A DNA stretch of 64,000 nucleotides from Microbacterium halotolerans (GCF_003569805.1 NZ_KZ984053.1:53233-117232), one strand, 5' to 3'; shown: positions 8,520 to 17,923, counted from the first letter of the stretch. The notes: generated by a model from the sequence alone, not told the origin. Program-made: numbers and translations.

Positions 8520-9322
8520 GCGCCCGTGGCGCCGGCGACCTGGCCCGTCACGCCGCCCTCGTCGACCGGCGGCCGCGCGCTCGCGCGGGGAGCGCCGATG
8601 CCTATGTCGATGAAGTTCTCCAGTCCGACGACCACCCCGCGCACACCAGCCGCGTGCTCGAGCGCGATCCGGATGCCCGGGGCGTATGCCGCGGCCGACT
8701 CGATCGTGTCGTGCACGATCGACAGGCTCTCGCCCTGGCCGGAGAGGATCGTCTCCTGCCTTGCGACCACGCCCGGCCGACGCAGCGCGTGCACGGGCAC
8801 GCCGCCGACCTGCTGGCCGCGGGCGCGCTGATCGACGTGGGGGGCCTCGACCGGCTCATCCCTCGCCGAGGCGATCATCTCCGCGGTGCGCACCGCCGTG
8901 CCGCTCGGCGAGTCGATCTTCGTGTCGCGGTGCGCCTCGACGATCTCGGCGTACGGGAAGAACCGCGATGCCGCAGCGGCGAGGGCCGTGCCAAGCACGG
9001 AGCCGAGCGAGAAGTTCGGAATGAACACGGCACCCGTGCCCGCCGCCTCGACGAGCGGACGCACCGACGCGATCCGCTCGGACGACCAGCCGCTCGTTCC
9101 CACGAGGACGGGCAGTTCCCGCTGGGTCGCGGCGCGCACCACGTCGACGCTGATCTGCGGGACGGAGGCGTCGACCACCAGATCGGCGCCCTCGATCTCA
9201 GCGAGATCGCTGCCCGAGCCCAGCACCGAGTGCACGTCGAACTCGTCGTGCTCCTCGATCACCTGCCTGATGATCGAACCGAGCTTGCCGTTTCCGCCGA
9301 CGAGGGCCACACGAGACGCCAT
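8516..9322 (-). CDS. dapB: 4-hydroxy-tetrahydrodipicolinate reductase
   Basis: Second dedicated step of diaminopimelate/lysine synthesis; it reduces the DapA product with NAD(P)H. The 268-residue protein has the nucleotide-binding GGNGKLG loop (residues 9-15), VVDASVP (49-55) and the active-site EAHRDTKIDSPSGT segment (His131, Lys135). The first is a variant of the usual GxxGRMG. The tail after about residue 245 is Ala/Gly-rich. TAGGAT sits 6 nt before the ATG, so the mRNA may be leaderless. The stop is coupled to the TPR gene. Confidence 0.96.
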   Translation of the reverse strand: MASRVALVGGNGKLGSIIRQVIEEHDEFDVHSVLGSGSDLAEIEGADLVVDASVPQISVDVVRAATQRELPVLVGTSGWSSERIASVRPLVEAAGTGAVFIPNFSLGSVLGTALAAAASRFFPYAEIVEAHRDTKIDSPSGTAVRTAEMIASARDEPVEAPHVDQRARGQQVGGVPVHALRRPGVVARQETILSGQGESLSIVHDTIESAAAYAPGIRIALEHAAGVRGVVVGLENFIDIGIGAPRASARPPVDEGGVTGQVAGATGA

Positions 9323-9328
9323 GGCTCC

Positions 9329-9334
9329 ATCCTA
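9329..9334 (-). promoter_or_regulatory. Candidate -10 hexamer of dapB
   Basis: TAGGAT on the minus strand, 6 nt before the dapB ATG. The same hexamer and spacing occur before cpdA (31096-31101) and the coiled-coil gene (42315-42320). Confidence 0.6.
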
Positions 9335-9351
9335 CGATCCGGCGGGAGGGT

Positions 9352-9954
9352 TCAGATCGGGTTCTCGTCGGGGAGCCCTGTGCGCAGCTCGTGCGGGAGG
9401 TGTCCGAGATCGTTGTGCGTGAGCAGCGTCCACGGCCGCCCCGGCTTCTGAGCGATCACCGTCAGCCCGCAGTGCGCCTGGTTCAGCGTCATCCATCGCC
9501 ACTCGGGCGCCTCGAGCACCTCGCGCACGAACCAGGAGATCACGAAGTTGTGCGTGATGAGCAGTTCGTGCACCTCCTCGTTCCTGCGCACGAGGAACTC
9601 GGCCGTCGCGTCGGCCATCTGCGCTCCGCCCGCCTCGATCTCCGCTTCGCTGTACGAGCCGAAGAACGGTTCGAACGTGCCTGGCGTCTCCTCCGTCATG
9701 CCCGTCGGCACGCAGTCGAACAGCAGCGCGTGCGGCTGAGGATCGACGGCGGGCAGTCGCTCAGCCACGTACTTGGCCGTCTCGCTGGCCCGTTCGAGCG
9801 GCGAATGCCACACGGCATCGAACGTGAGTCCGGAGAGCCGATCGGCGATCGCGGCCGCCTGACGCTGTCCCTTGCCGGAGAGCGGGCCGTCTTCGAGGCC
9901 GTATTCGGCATCCTGGTGCTCACCGTGACGGACGAGGTAGATGTAGTGCGTCAT
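9352..9954 (-). CDS. Histidine phosphatase family protein (phosphoglycerate-mutase-like)
   Basis: A 200-residue phosphatase of the histidine acid phosphatase/PGM superfamily. The phospho-accepting histidine is in the RHGE motif of YLVRHGEHQD near the N-terminus. The partner arginine is in HSPLERASETA, and the second catalytic histidine is in LLITHNFVISWF. The start MTHYIYLVRHGE is chosen because GAAGAAGAG precedes it; an open frame 16 codons longer has no matching features. The substrate cannot be told from sequence; the family covers sugar phosphates, cofactors and phosphoproteins. It stands alone between dapB and the reductase-like gene. Confidence 0.88.
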   Translation of the reverse strand: MTHYIYLVRHGEHQDAEYGLEDGPLSGKGQRQAAAIADRLSGLTFDAVWHSPLERASETAKYVAERLPAVDPQPHALLFDCVPTGMTEETPGTFEPFFGSYSEAEIEAGGAQMADATAEFLVRRNEEVHELLITHNFVISWFVREVLEAPEWRWMTLNQAHCGLTVIAQKPGRPWTLLTHNDLGHLPHELRTGLPDENPI

Positions 9955-10091
9955 CCGCTCTTCTTCTCCAGAACCTGTCCTGTTGGTCGGCGCGCGCCAC
10001 ATTGCGCGGCCATGTCCAGCCTATCGGAGCACGGCGCCGCGCGCGCCGCGCCCGATCGACCACCTTCCCAACCGCGGGTGAACAGCGCGTT

Positions 10092-11165
10092 CTAGTGCGC
10101 GGCCTTCTGCAGGTCGGCGATGTGGGCCCTGGAGAGCGAGATGCCCGCGCCCTGCACCAGCTCGTCGACGTGGAGCGCTTCGAAGGCGTTGGCGATCGGC
10201 GCCACGACGCCGGCCTGCGCGCGCAGCCACGCGACGGCGACGGCCGCCAGCGGCACGCTCAGTTCGGCGGAGATCCGGTCGAACACCCTGAGCACCTTCG
10301 TGCCCCTGCGGTTCATCCGCTCGGCGAGCTGCGCGCCCCTGGTGGATGCGGCCGCCTGGGAGCGCGATCGGTGCCTGCCGGTGAGGAACCCGTGCTCGAG
10401 GGGATGTGACGGGGTCAGCGCGATGCCCTGAGCACGGGCGACCAGGCGCAGATCGCCTTCGTAGTCCTCGCGCCGCAGCGCGTTGTACGGCACGTCGATC
10501 ACGGGAATGCGCGGATAGCCCGCAGAAGCGAGGATGCGCATCTCGACGAGCTGATTCGCGGTGAGTCCGTACGCGCCGATCACACGTGCCTTGCCGGTCT
10601 CGACGAGCCAGTCAGCCGTTGCCAGCGCGTCCTCCAGCGGCACGTCGTCGAGTTCGGATGCGTCGAAGTAGAGCAGGTCGATGCGATCGGTGCCCAGTCG
10701 TTCCAGCGACGATTCGACCGCGCGGACGAGAGGCACGGAACCGAGCCCCGGATGATCCGGATGTCCGCCGATGCGCACACCGACGACGGTGTCCTCGCGC
10801 ACGCCGCGGCTGGCGAGCCACCGACCGATGATGTGCTCGCTGCGCCCTGCCGCGAAGCTGTCCGCAGTGTGGATGGCGTTGCCGCCGTACTCGAAGTAGC
10901 GGTCGAGCACGTCGAAGCTCGTCTGCTGGTCGATCGTCCAGCCGAACTCTCCGCCGCCGAGGATCAGCGGGAACACGTCGAGCCCGGATTCGCCGAGGGG
11001 TTCGCGCAGCGCGGCGCCGAGCCCCGGCCCGATCGTGGGGATCGGCTCGGACGGGTGCACCGGTCCGTCGACCTGCGCCAGCGTGAGGTCTGCGGCGTGC
11101 GAAGCCATCTGCGGCGCACCCGTCTGCTCGAAGCCTGTCGTCTTTCGGCGGAGCCGGTGGTTCAC
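10092..11165 (-). CDS. Aldo/keto-reductase-fold protein with a replaced catalytic tetrad
   Basis: A 357-residue (beta/alpha)8 protein of the AKR superfamily, recognised from GRSEHIIGRWL, LERLGTDRIDLLYF and LRAQAGVVAPIANA. By my alignment each canonical catalytic position differs. The Asp of F-D-T-A-D is His99 (IHTADSF), the Tyr of ADVYG is Phe104, the Lys of ATK is Arg131 (VGVRIGG) and the His of YxxH is Asp168 (LLYFDASE). It is therefore unlikely to act as a normal NADPH reductase. The GTG start is supported by a strong GGGGAGGG Shine-Dalgarno. It lies directly downstream of pnp, after the pnp hairpin. Its role is unknown. Confidence 0.85.
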   Translation of the reverse strand: MNHRLRRKTTGFEQTGAPQMASHAADLTLAQVDGPVHPSEPIPTIGPGLGAALREPLGESGLDVFPLILGGGEFGWTIDQQTSFDVLDRYFEYGGNAIHTADSFAAGRSEHIIGRWLASRGVREDTVVGVRIGGHPDHPGLGSVPLVRAVESSLERLGTDRIDLLYFDASELDDVPLEDALATADWLVETGKARVIGAYGLTANQLVEMRILASAGYPRIPVIDVPYNALRREDYEGDLRLVARAQGIALTPSHPLEHGFLTGRHRSRSQAAASTRGAQLAERMNRRGTKVLRVFDRISAELSVPLAAVAVAWLRAQAGVVAPIANAFEALHVDELVQGAGISLSRAHIADLQKAAH

Positions 11166-11168
11166 GAT

Positions 11169-11177
11169 CCCTCCCCT
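11169..11177 (-). promoter_or_regulatory. Ribosome binding site deciding the GTG start of the AKR-like gene
   Basis: GGGGAGGG lies a few bases before GTG at 11165. This favours that codon over a GTG 18 nt upstream and an ATG at 11108. Confidence 0.65.
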
Positions 11178-11202
11178 GATCACGCGTCACCATACAGCGG
11201 AA

Positions 11203-11249
11203 GGGCTCGGTTCCCCGCTTCCCTCACCGGGAAGCCGAGAACCGAGCCC
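11203..11249 (-). terminator. pnp terminator hairpin
   Basis: GGGCTCGGTTC (11203-11213) pairs perfectly with GAACCGAGCCC (11239-11249). An inner stem GCTTCCC/GGGAAGC (11217-11223/11229-11235) closes a 5-nt loop. It begins about 30 nt after the pnp stop. No T-run. Confidence 0.8.
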
Positions 11250-11278
11250 GAATGCGCCGCCGCGGGGCGGGCGCTGCC

Positions 11279-13525
11279 TTACTCCGCCGGAGCGGCTTCC
11301 TCCGCCTGCTCCTCGATGACGGGCTCGAGCGCGAGCTTGCCGCGATCGTCGATCTCGGCGATCCGGACCAGGATCTTCTGGCCGACCGAGAGCACGGCGT
11401 CGATCTCCTCGACGCGCTTGCCGCCGTTGAGCTTGCGGATCTGCGTCACGTGCAGGCGGCCGTCCTTGCCAGGCATCAGCGAGATGAACGCACCGGACGG
11501 GATGATCTTCACGACCGTGCCGAGGAACTGCTCGCCGACCTCGGGGTTGGACGGGTTGGCGATCGCGTTCACCTGCGCGCGGGCCGCTTCGGCCGTCGGG
11601 CCGTCGGTCGCGCCGATGTAGACGGTGCCGTCGTCCTCGATCGAGATCGTGGCCCCGGTCTCGTCCTGGATGCCGTTGATCGTCTTGCCCTTGGGGCCGA
11701 TCAGCTCGCCGATCTTGTCAGCCGGGATCTGCACGCTGATCACGCGCGGCGCCGTCGGCGCCATCTCGTCCGGCGAGTCGATCGCGGAGTTCAGCACGTC
11801 GAGGATGCGCAGACGCGCCTCCTTGGCCTGCGTCAGCGCGCCGGCGAGCACCTCGCTGGGGATGCCGTCGAGCTTCGTGTCGAGCTGCAGTGCGGTGACG
11901 AACTCGCTGGTGCCTGCGACCTTGAAATCCATGTCGCCGAGCGCGTCCTCCGCGCCGAGGATGTCGGTCAGCGCCGCATAGCGTGTCTGACCGTCGGTCT
12001 CCTCGGAGACGAGGCCCATCGCGATGCCGGCGACGGGTGCGCGCAGCGGCACGCCCGCGTTCAGTAGGGAGAGCGTCGAGGCGCACACGGAGCCCATCGA
12101 CGTCGAGCCGTTGGAGCTGAGCGCCTCCGACACCTGACGGATCGCGTAGGGGAACTCGTCGCGGCTGGGCAGCACCGGCAGGAGCGCACGCTCTGCCAGG
12201 AACCCGTGACCGATCTCGCGGCGCTTCGGGCTTCCCACTCGACCGGTCTCACCGGTCGAGTACGGCGGGAAGTTGTAGTGATGCATGTACCGCTTGCTCG
12301 TCGTGGGCGACAGCGAGTCGATCTGCTGCTCCAGCTTGAGCATGTTCAGCGTCGTGATGCCCATGATCTGGGTCTCGCCGCGCTGGAAGATCGCGGAGCC
12401 GTGCACGCGCGGGATGACCTGCACCTCGGCATCGAGCGGCCGGATGTCGGCGAGCCCGCGGCCGTCGATGCGCGCACCCTCGGTGAGGATGCGCCCGCGC
12501 ACGATCTTCTTCGTGACGGACTTCCACGCCGCGGAGAACTCCGCCGTCGCGGCGGCGGGGAGCTCGCCGGACTCCGTCTTCGCAGCGACGGCTTCCTTGA
12601 CGGAGGCCTTCAGCGCGTCGTCGGCGTTCTGCCGCTCCTGCTTGTCGCCGATCTGGTAGATCTTCTCGAGCTCGGCGAGCGCCTTGCCCTCGACGAAGTC
12701 GTACGTCTCGGTGCTGTACGGGGGGAACGTCGCGAACTCGAGCGGCTCCTTGGTCGAACCCGCGGCCATCTTCGACTGCGCCTCGACGAGCTGCTTGATG
12801 AACGGCTTGGCCGCCTCGAGACCGCCGGCGACGATCTCCTCGTTCGGCTTCACGGCGCCGCCGGAGATGTGGTTCCAGCTGCTCTCGGTCGCCTCGGCCT
12901 CGACCATCATGATCGCGACATCGCCGTTGTCGAGCACGCGGCCTGCGACCATCAGGTCGAACACCGCCTGGTCGACCTGCTCGGCGTTCGGGAACGCGAC
13001 CCACTGGTCCTCGTTCGAGCCGAAGCCGGGGATGAGCGCGAGGCGCACACCGGCGATCGGGCCGGAGAACGGCAGACCGGAGATCTGGGTGGACGCGGAG
13101 GCCGCGTTGATCGCGAGCGCGTCGTAGTACTCGCCCGGTGCGATCGAGAGGACCGTGATGACGATCTGCACCTCGTTGCGCAGTCCGTCGACGAACGACG
13201 GGCGCAGCGGGCGGTCGATCAGTCGGCAGACGAGGATCGCGTCGGTCGAGGGGCGGGCCTCGCGGCGGAAGAACGATCCGGGGATCTTCCCCGCCGCGTA
13301 TGCGCGCTCCTCGACGTCGACCGTGAGCGGGAAGAAGTCGAAGCCCTCACGGGGGTTCTTCGACGCGCTCGTGGCCGAGAGCAGCATGGTCTCGTCGTCG
13401 AGGTACGCCGCGACCGCCCCCTGCGCCTGCTGCGCGAGACGGCCGGTTTCGAAGCGAACGGTGCGGGTGCCGAAGCGGCCGTTATCGAGAACGGCCTCGG
13501 CTGCGGTGATTTCAGGACCTTCCAA
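11279..13525 (-). CDS. pnp: Polyribonucleotide nucleotidyltransferase (PNPase)
   Basis: Phosphorolytic 3'-5' exoribonuclease of RNA turnover; in actinobacteria it also makes guanosine tetraphosphate or RNA tails in some species. The 748-residue protein has two RNase PH domains: an N-terminal one with [23 protein letters not shown] and [10 protein letters not shown], and a catalytic one with [37 protein letters not shown] and [22 protein letters not shown] domain ([19 protein letters not shown]) and a C-terminal S1 domain follow. The TTG start ([10 protein letters not shown]) is fixed by AAGGAG 7 nt upstream. It is separated from rpsO by about 10 kb, unlike the usual rpsO-pnp pair. Confidence 0.98.
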   Translation of the reverse strand: MEGPEITAAEAVLDNGRFGTRTVRFETGRLAQQAQGAVAAYLDDETMLLSATSASKNPREGFDFFPLTVDVEERAYAAGKIPGSFFRREARPSTDAILVCRLIDRPLRPSFVDGLRNEVQIVITVLSIAPGEYYDALAINAASASTQISGLPFSGPIAGVRLALIPGFGSNEDQWVAFPNAEQVDQAVFDLMVAGRVLDNGDVAIMMVEAEATESSWNHISGGAVKPNEEIVAGGLEAAKPFIKQLVEAQSKMAAGSTKEPLEFATFPPYSTETYDFVEGKALAELEKIYQIGDKQERQNADDALKASVKEAVAAKTESGELPAAATAEFSAAWKSVTKKIVRGRILTEGARIDGRGLADIRPLDAEVQVIPRVHGSAIFQRGETQIMGITTLNMLKLEQQIDSLSPTTSKRYMHHYNFPPYSTGETGRVGSPKRREIGHGFLAERALLPVLPSRDEFPYAIRQVSEALSSNGSTSMGSVCASTLSLLNAGVPLRAPVAGIAMGLVSEETDGQTRYAALTDILGAEDALGDMDFKVAGTSEFVTALQLDTKLDGIPSEVLAGALTQAKEARLRILDVLNSAIDSPDEMAPTAPRVISVQIPADKIGELIGPKGKTINGIQDETGATISIEDDGTVYIGATDGPTAEAARAQVNAIANPSNPEVGEQFLGTVVKIIPSGAFISLMPGKDGRLHVTQIRKLNGGKRVEEIDAVLSVGQKILVRIAEIDDRGKLALEPVIEEQAEEAAPAE

Positions 13526-13532
13526 GAGGTCT

Positions 13533-13538
13533 CTCCTT
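13533..13538 (-). promoter_or_regulatory. Ribosome binding site deciding the TTG start of pnp
   Basis: AAGGAG on the minus strand, 7 nt before TTG at 13525. The longer reading upstream has no better site. Confidence 0.75.
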
Positions 13539-13692
13539 CTTTCGAGCCCGCGACGCACGCGGGCGAACTTCAGGAGCAGGAGCTAAGGAGTTCCGTGCTG
13601 GCCACCAGGAGAAACCCACCGGCCGATCTGCCGGGAAGCCACTTCTAGGGACCAGCTCCTGCGAGCCTGCTCCACGAACGTATTCAGTTGGC

Positions 13693-13711
13693 GAAGACCG
13701 CACAGGTCTTC
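13693..13711 (-). promoter_or_regulatory. Possible leader hairpin of pnp
   Basis: GAAGACC (13693-13699) and GGTCTTC (13705-13711) form a 7-bp stem with a 5-nt loop in the 254-nt region before pnp. TAGGAT on the minus strand lies just upstream (around 13720-13726). PNPase leaders are autoregulated through stem structures in E. coli; whether this one is, is inference. Confidence 0.3.
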
Positions 13712-13779
13712 CCGACCGATCCTATCAGCGGCGCCCGCCTCGGGTCTGCGAACCCGGATGAACGGGGCGGGGCGAACGG

Positions 13780-15798
13780 TCACAGCGCTTCCGCGCCGTC
13801 GTGGCGGCTCCGCCTGCCCCGCACCTCGACATAGTCGGTGTGCTTGGCGCTGAGGCCGTCGCCCGCCGTGCGTCCGCGCATCCTGCGCCACGCCCACGGC
13901 AGCACGTGCCTGGTGATCCAGCGCCCATCAGGGTCGTCGGCATCCTCGTGGAACGCCCTGTCCAGTGCCGCGAGCTGTTCGGCATCACGCACCCCGAGCA
14001 CCTCGGCGGCACGATAGGCGATGAGCCGGTGCCCCGACGAGCGCAGGTGCACTTTGTCGGCCGCCCAGTTGTCGACGTCGCTCAGCTCGGGCAGCGCGTC
14101 GCTGTCGAAGAGGATGCTCCCCGTCTCCTTCGCGATGCGGCGCAGCTCGCTCGAGTACGCGGCGAAGCGCCTGGCGAACATTCTGGCGGCGAGGCGCCGA
14201 GGCAGGAAGGGCGTGATCAGCATCACGTCGATCCCCGCCGCTCGCAGCCTGCGCACCGAATGCTCGAGTTCTGCGGCGAGCGCGTACGGGTCGGCCGAGT
14301 GGCCCACGAGGTCGTTGTGCCCCATCAGGATGGAGACGAGGTCGGGCTTCAGTTCGAGCGCCGCAGGCACCTGCTCCGCGGCGAGGTCGCGCACGCGCCG
14401 ACTGCGCACGGCGAGGTTCGCGAACCGGAACGGCTTGCGCCGCGAACGGGAGGCGTCCTGCCCGAGCAGCATCGCGAGCCGGTCGGCCCAGCCTCTGTAC
14501 TGTCCGTCCGGCATCCGCGAGCTGTCGCACAGCCCCTCTGTGAGTGAGTCCCCGAGCGCCACGAATTTCGCCCAGCGACGTGTCGGCGCGGCCTCCGCCG
14601 CCGCGACGCGCCGGTCTCCGCGGGCCATCAGCGCGCCGTCGAAGCGCCGCAGACGGGCGGCCTCCCCGTAGTGGTCGACGAGCTGTTCCGTCAGCGCCGC
14701 CCAGGTGCGCGAGCGCACGCTGTCGCGCGCCGCGAGGGCGAACGACGCCCGCTTCGCGTCGTCGCCGAGCAGATCGGCGACTCTCGCCCGCAGATCGTCG
14801 AGATCGCCCGGCCGGTAGAGCCAGCCGTCCACGCTGGAGCGCACCAGGTCGACCGGTCCGCCGCGGCCGGTCGCGACGACGGGGACGCCGGATGCGAGTG
14901 CTTCCTGCACGGTCTGGCAGAACGTCTCGCTCTCCCCCGGATGCACGAACACGTCGAAGCTGGCGACCGCCTCGGCGAGGTCGTCACCGCCGAGGAAACC
15001 GGTGAACACGGCGCCGGGCAGCTCGCGCTCCAGTCGCTCGCGCTCCGGCCCGTCCCCGACGACCACCAGCCGTGTGCCGGGCAGATCGGCGACCGCACGG
15101 AGATCGTCCACCTGTTTCTCCGGCGCGAGCCTGCCGACGTAGCCGACGATCTTCTCCTCGCCGGAGGGTGCCGAGACGAGCTCGCTCCCGTTCCACCCGG
15201 AGAGCACGTCGCGCCGCCAGGAGTCGCTGCGGCGCGCCGGCGAGAACCGCGCGGCGTCGACGCCCCTGCCCCAGCGCCCGATGCGATCGACGCCGAGGCC
15301 CTCGAGCTGATCGTGCGCGTGCGAGGAGGGAGCGAGCGTGAGCGTGGCGCGCTTGTGCAGGCGCGCGATGTGCGACTGCACGAGCGGAGCCGCACCGGGC
15401 ACCCCGTATCGCTCCGCGTACGAGATGACATCGGTCTGGTAGATCGCGACGGTCGGCAGGCCGAGCCCGTCGGCGGCGACGAGGCCCTGCCACCCGAGGA
15501 CCGCCGGAGAGGCGAGGTGCACCATGTCCGGCTCGAACTCGGCGAGGATCCGCTTCAGCTGCACGACGGGAGCGAGCGCCACTCTGACATCCGGGTAGCT
15601 CGGCAGCGGCACCGACGTCAGGTACGTCGTCTCCGGCACTTCGACGCCCGCGACGTCCTCGGGCTGCCCTGGTGCCTTCGGAGCGATGACCAGTGTGTCG
15701 TGCCCCAGGTTGCGCAGATGGTGCACGACGTGCAGAACGGAGCCTGTGACCCCGTTCATATGAGGAAGGAACGATTCAGCGACGATCGCGACTCGCAT
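13780..15798 (-). CDS. GT4 glycosyltransferase fused to an SGNH/GDSL esterase
   Basis: A 672-residue two-domain protein in one uninterrupted frame. Residues 1 to about 385 are a GT-B glycosyltransferase of family 4, like the mannosyltransferases PimB/MgtA: MRVAIVAESFLPHMNGVTGSV at the start, GYVGRLAPEKQ and VVVGDGPERERLE, and the nucleotide-sugar motif HPGESETFCQTVQEALASGVPVVA. After a short basic linker, residues from about 405 form an SGNH hydrolase with GDS (Ser418), GHND (Asn495) and DKVH (Asp581, His584), so both active sites look intact. By inference it could glycosylate a lipid or wall precursor and add or remove an acyl group. The ATG was chosen over one 24 nt upstream because GGAGCC and homology begin there. 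Confidence 0.87.
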   Translation of the reverse strand: MRVAIVAESFLPHMNGVTGSVLHVVHHLRNLGHDTLVIAPKAPGQPEDVAGVEVPETTYLTSVPLPSYPDVRVALAPVVQLKRILAEFEPDMVHLASPAVLGWQGLVAADGLGLPTVAIYQTDVISYAERYGVPGAAPLVQSHIARLHKRATLTLAPSSHAHDQLEGLGVDRIGRWGRGVDAARFSPARRSDSWRRDVLSGWNGSELVSAPSGEEKIVGYVGRLAPEKQVDDLRAVADLPGTRLVVVGDGPERERLERELPGAVFTGFLGGDDLAEAVASFDVFVHPGESETFCQTVQEALASGVPVVATGRGGPVDLVRSSVDGWLYRPGDLDDLRARVADLLGDDAKRASFALAARDSVRSRTWAALTEQLVDHYGEAARLRRFDGALMARGDRRVAAAEAAPTRRWAKFVALGDSLTEGLCDSSRMPDGQYRGWADRLAMLLGQDASRSRRKPFRFANLAVRSRRVRDLAAEQVPAALELKPDLVSILMGHNDLVGHSADPYALAAELEHSVRRLRAAGIDVMLITPFLPRRLAARMFARRFAAYSSELRRIAKETGSILFDSDALPELSDVDNWAADKVHLRSSGHRLIAYRAAEVLGVRDAEQLAALDRAFHEDADDPDGRWITRHVLPWAWRRMRGRTAGDGLSAKHTDYVEVRGRRSRHDGAEAL

Positions 15799-16018
15799 GG
15801 CTCCAGAATCCCGGATCAGCACGCCGCAGACGGCCGTTCACGCCCGGGTTCGGCAACTGTTCACGAAGCGTCCGCCGTTCGTTCGCCGCTTTGTCGGTCC
15901 GCGGTCCGCGGTCTCAGGCTGTCGCGCGGTGTCGTGCCGCATGGGGCGACGACGACCGACCGCACTGTGCGCAGAGGTCTCCCTCCCCCGCAGGCGACGA
16001 CCCGGACTCCCGTGACGC

Positions 16019-16666
16019 TCAGCGGACGGGAGGGTTCGCGAGCAGGTCGGCGAACGAGCCGTTCTCTCCCAGATACGACTCCGGGCTGAACGGATCGGCT
16101 GGCACCGCGCGCTCTGCCTCGGTCATCCGGTCGGCCAGCTCGCGCGCGGCCCGGTCGATGCGCTGCTGCAGCGGAGCAACCCGATCGGCGCTCTCACCCC
16201 AGTCGTCGCTCGAGGCGAACACTCCCGTCGAGACGGGCTCCGCGTGCAGGTACGTGAACAGCGGACGCATCGCGTAGTCGATGGCGAGCGAGTGGCGAGG
16301 CGTGCCAGCCGTCGCCGCCAGCAGCACCGGCATTCCAGCGAGCGCGTCGCGGTCGAGCGCGTCGACCCAGCTCTTGAACAGACCCGAGTAGCTGGTCGAG
16401 AAGATCGGCGAGACCACGACGACGGCATCAGCCCCAGCGACGAAGTCATTCATCTCCGCGAGCGGCTTCGGCGCGAAGCCGGTGAGCACACTGTTGGTGA
16501 TGTCGTGTGCGAAGTCGCGAAGCTCGAACACGCGCGAGGAGGTTTCCGTTCCACGCCCCGCGAGATCCTTCGTCACCGCCTGCAGGATGCGGTCGGCGAG
16601 CAGGCGTGTCGACGAGGGGTCGCTGAGGCCCGCCGAGACGACCGCGATCTGCGTAGCGCCCGTCAC
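16019..16666 (-). CDS. NADPH-dependent FMN reductase (CE1759-type)
   Basis: A 215-residue flavodoxin-like FMN reductase. IAVVSAGLSDPSSTRLLAD is the flavin phosphate-binding segment; VVVSPIFSTSYSGLFKSWVDAL and LLAATAGTPRHSLAIDYAMRPLF are the other family blocks. It should supply reduced FMN to the monooxygenase encoded immediately upstream. Its GTG start overlaps that gene's stop (GTGA), so the two are made together. This is the flavin reductase/LLM duo named after Corynebacterium CE1759 and CE1758. The substrate of the pair is not known from sequence. Confidence 0.9.
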   Translation of the reverse strand: MTGATQIAVVSAGLSDPSSTRLLADRILQAVTKDLAGRGTETSSRVFELRDFAHDITNSVLTGFAPKPLAEMNDFVAGADAVVVVSPIFSTSYSGLFKSWVDALDRDALAGMPVLLAATAGTPRHSLAIDYAMRPLFTYLHAEPVSTGVFASSDDWGESADRVAPLQQRIDRAARELADRMTEAERAVPADPFSPESYLGENGSFADLLANPPVR

Positions 16667-17886
16667 TTCGCCCCTCCGAGTCCGAATGCGCTGCCCTGCG
16701 GGGCCCGCGTGTCCTGGTAGGGCGAGCCGCCCGTGACGTTGTCGCCGCGGTTCGCGTTGGGCCGCGGCTGACGCGCCGGACCGTCGCCGTAGGCGGCTCG
16801 CACACGCGCCGCATGCGTCGGGGCATCCGGCACCGTCTCCGGCCGCCCGGCGTCGAGTTCCTTGCGGAGCACCGGCACGACGTCCTGCCCCAGGAAGTCG
16901 ATCTGCTCGAGCACGATCTTCAGCGGCAGACCTGCGTGGTCCATCAGGAACAGCTGGCGCTGGTAGTCGCCGTAGGCATCGCGCATAGACGCGTACCGGT
17001 CAATCACCTGCTGCGGCGAGCCGACCGTGAGAGGTGTCATCTCCGTGAAGTCCTCCATAGTCGGTCCGTTGCCGTACACGGGTGCCTCGTTGAAGTAGGG
17101 CCGGAACTGGTCGATCGCGTCCTGCGAGTTCTTCGCCATGAACGCCTGACCGCCGAGGCCGACGATCGCCTGCTCGGCCGTGCCGTGGCCATAGTGCTCG
17201 AAGCGCTGCCGGTACAGACCGATCAGCCGCTGGTAGTGCTCCTTCGGCCAGAAGATGTTGTTCGCGAAGAAGCCGTCGCCGTAGTACGCGGCCTGTTCGG
17301 CGATCTCCGGGGTGCGGATCGAGCCGTGCCACACGAACGGCGGCACATCGTCCAGCGGTCGTGGCGTCGACGTGAAGCCCTGCAGCGCGGTGCGGAACTT
17401 CCCCTCGAAGTCGACGACGTCTTCGCGCCACAGCCGGTGCAGCAGCTGGTAGTTCTCGATCGCCAGCGGCAGACCCTGCCGGATGTCCTGGCCGAACCAC
17501 GGGTAGACCGGGCCGGTGTTGCCGCGGCCCATCACGAGGTCGACGCGGCCTCCCGACAGGTGCTGCAGCATCGCATAGTCCTCGGCGATCTTCACCGGGT
17601 CGTTCGTGGTGATCAGCGTCGTCGCGGTCGACAGGATGATCCGCTCCGTCTGAGCCGCGATGTACGCCAGCGTCGTGGTCGGAGACGAGGAGAAGAACGG
17701 AGGGTTGTGGTGCTCGCCGATCGCGAAGACGTCGAGCCCCGCCTCTTCGGCGTGCGTCGCGATCGTGACCGCGTCGCGGATGCGCTGCGCCTCACTCGGC
17801 GTCTCCCCCGTGACGGGGTTGCGGGTGATGTCGCTCACCGAGAACAGGCCGAACTGCATGGCCGGGGAGGCGGTCGTGTCGCTCAT
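16663..17886 (-). CDS. LLM-class flavin-dependent monooxygenase (CE1758-type)
   Basis: A 407-residue TIM-barrel luciferase-like oxidoreductase that would use FMNH2 from the coupled reductase to oxidise an organic substrate. Visible blocks are FAIGEHHNPPFFSSSPTTTLAYIA, STATTLITTNDPVKIAEDYAMLQHLSGGRVDLVMGRG, and a C-terminal tail rich in Pro, Arg and Asn. The ATG with GGAG before it was chosen; the longer frame upstream covers the promoter. An AT-rich 20-bp imperfect palindrome and TTGCAC lie just upstream. The 219 nt between this gene and LysR hold nothing else recognisable. Confidence 0.9.
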   Translation of the reverse strand: MSDTTASPAMQFGLFSVSDITRNPVTGETPSEAQRIRDAVTIATHAEEAGLDVFAIGEHHNPPFFSSSPTTTLAYIAAQTERIILSTATTLITTNDPVKIAEDYAMLQHLSGGRVDLVMGRGNTGPVYPWFGQDIRQGLPLAIENYQLLHRLWREDVVDFEGKFRTALQGFTSTPRPLDDVPPFVWHGSIRTPEIAEQAAYYGDGFFANNIFWPKEHYQRLIGLYRQRFEHYGHGTAEQAIVGLGGQAFMAKNSQDAIDQFRPYFNEAPVYGNGPTMEDFTEMTPLTVGSPQQVIDRYASMRDAYGDYQRQLFLMDHAGLPLKIVLEQIDFLGQDVVPVLRKELDAGRPETVPDAPTHAARVRAAYGDGPARQPRPNANRGDNVTGGSPYQDTRAPQGSAFGLGGAK

Positions 17887-17903
17887 GGCATCTCCGATCG
17901 ATT

Positions 17904-17923
17904 TGTATGCGAATGAATATACA
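17904..17923. promoter_or_regulatory. AT-rich imperfect palindrome upstream of the LLM monooxygenase
   Basis: TGTAT (17904-17908) and ATACA (17919-17923) frame GCGAATGAAT. On the minus strand TTGCAC and TACAAA form a loose -35/-10 pair around it, so a bound regulator would block the promoter. GTATGC is shared with sites before padR and yceI. Confidence 0.4.

Noticed and set aside
15895..15915. Short tandem GGTCCGC repeat upstream of the GT4-SGNH gene
   Set aside because: Only two to three imperfect copies in a GC-rich gap; no sign of function or expansion.
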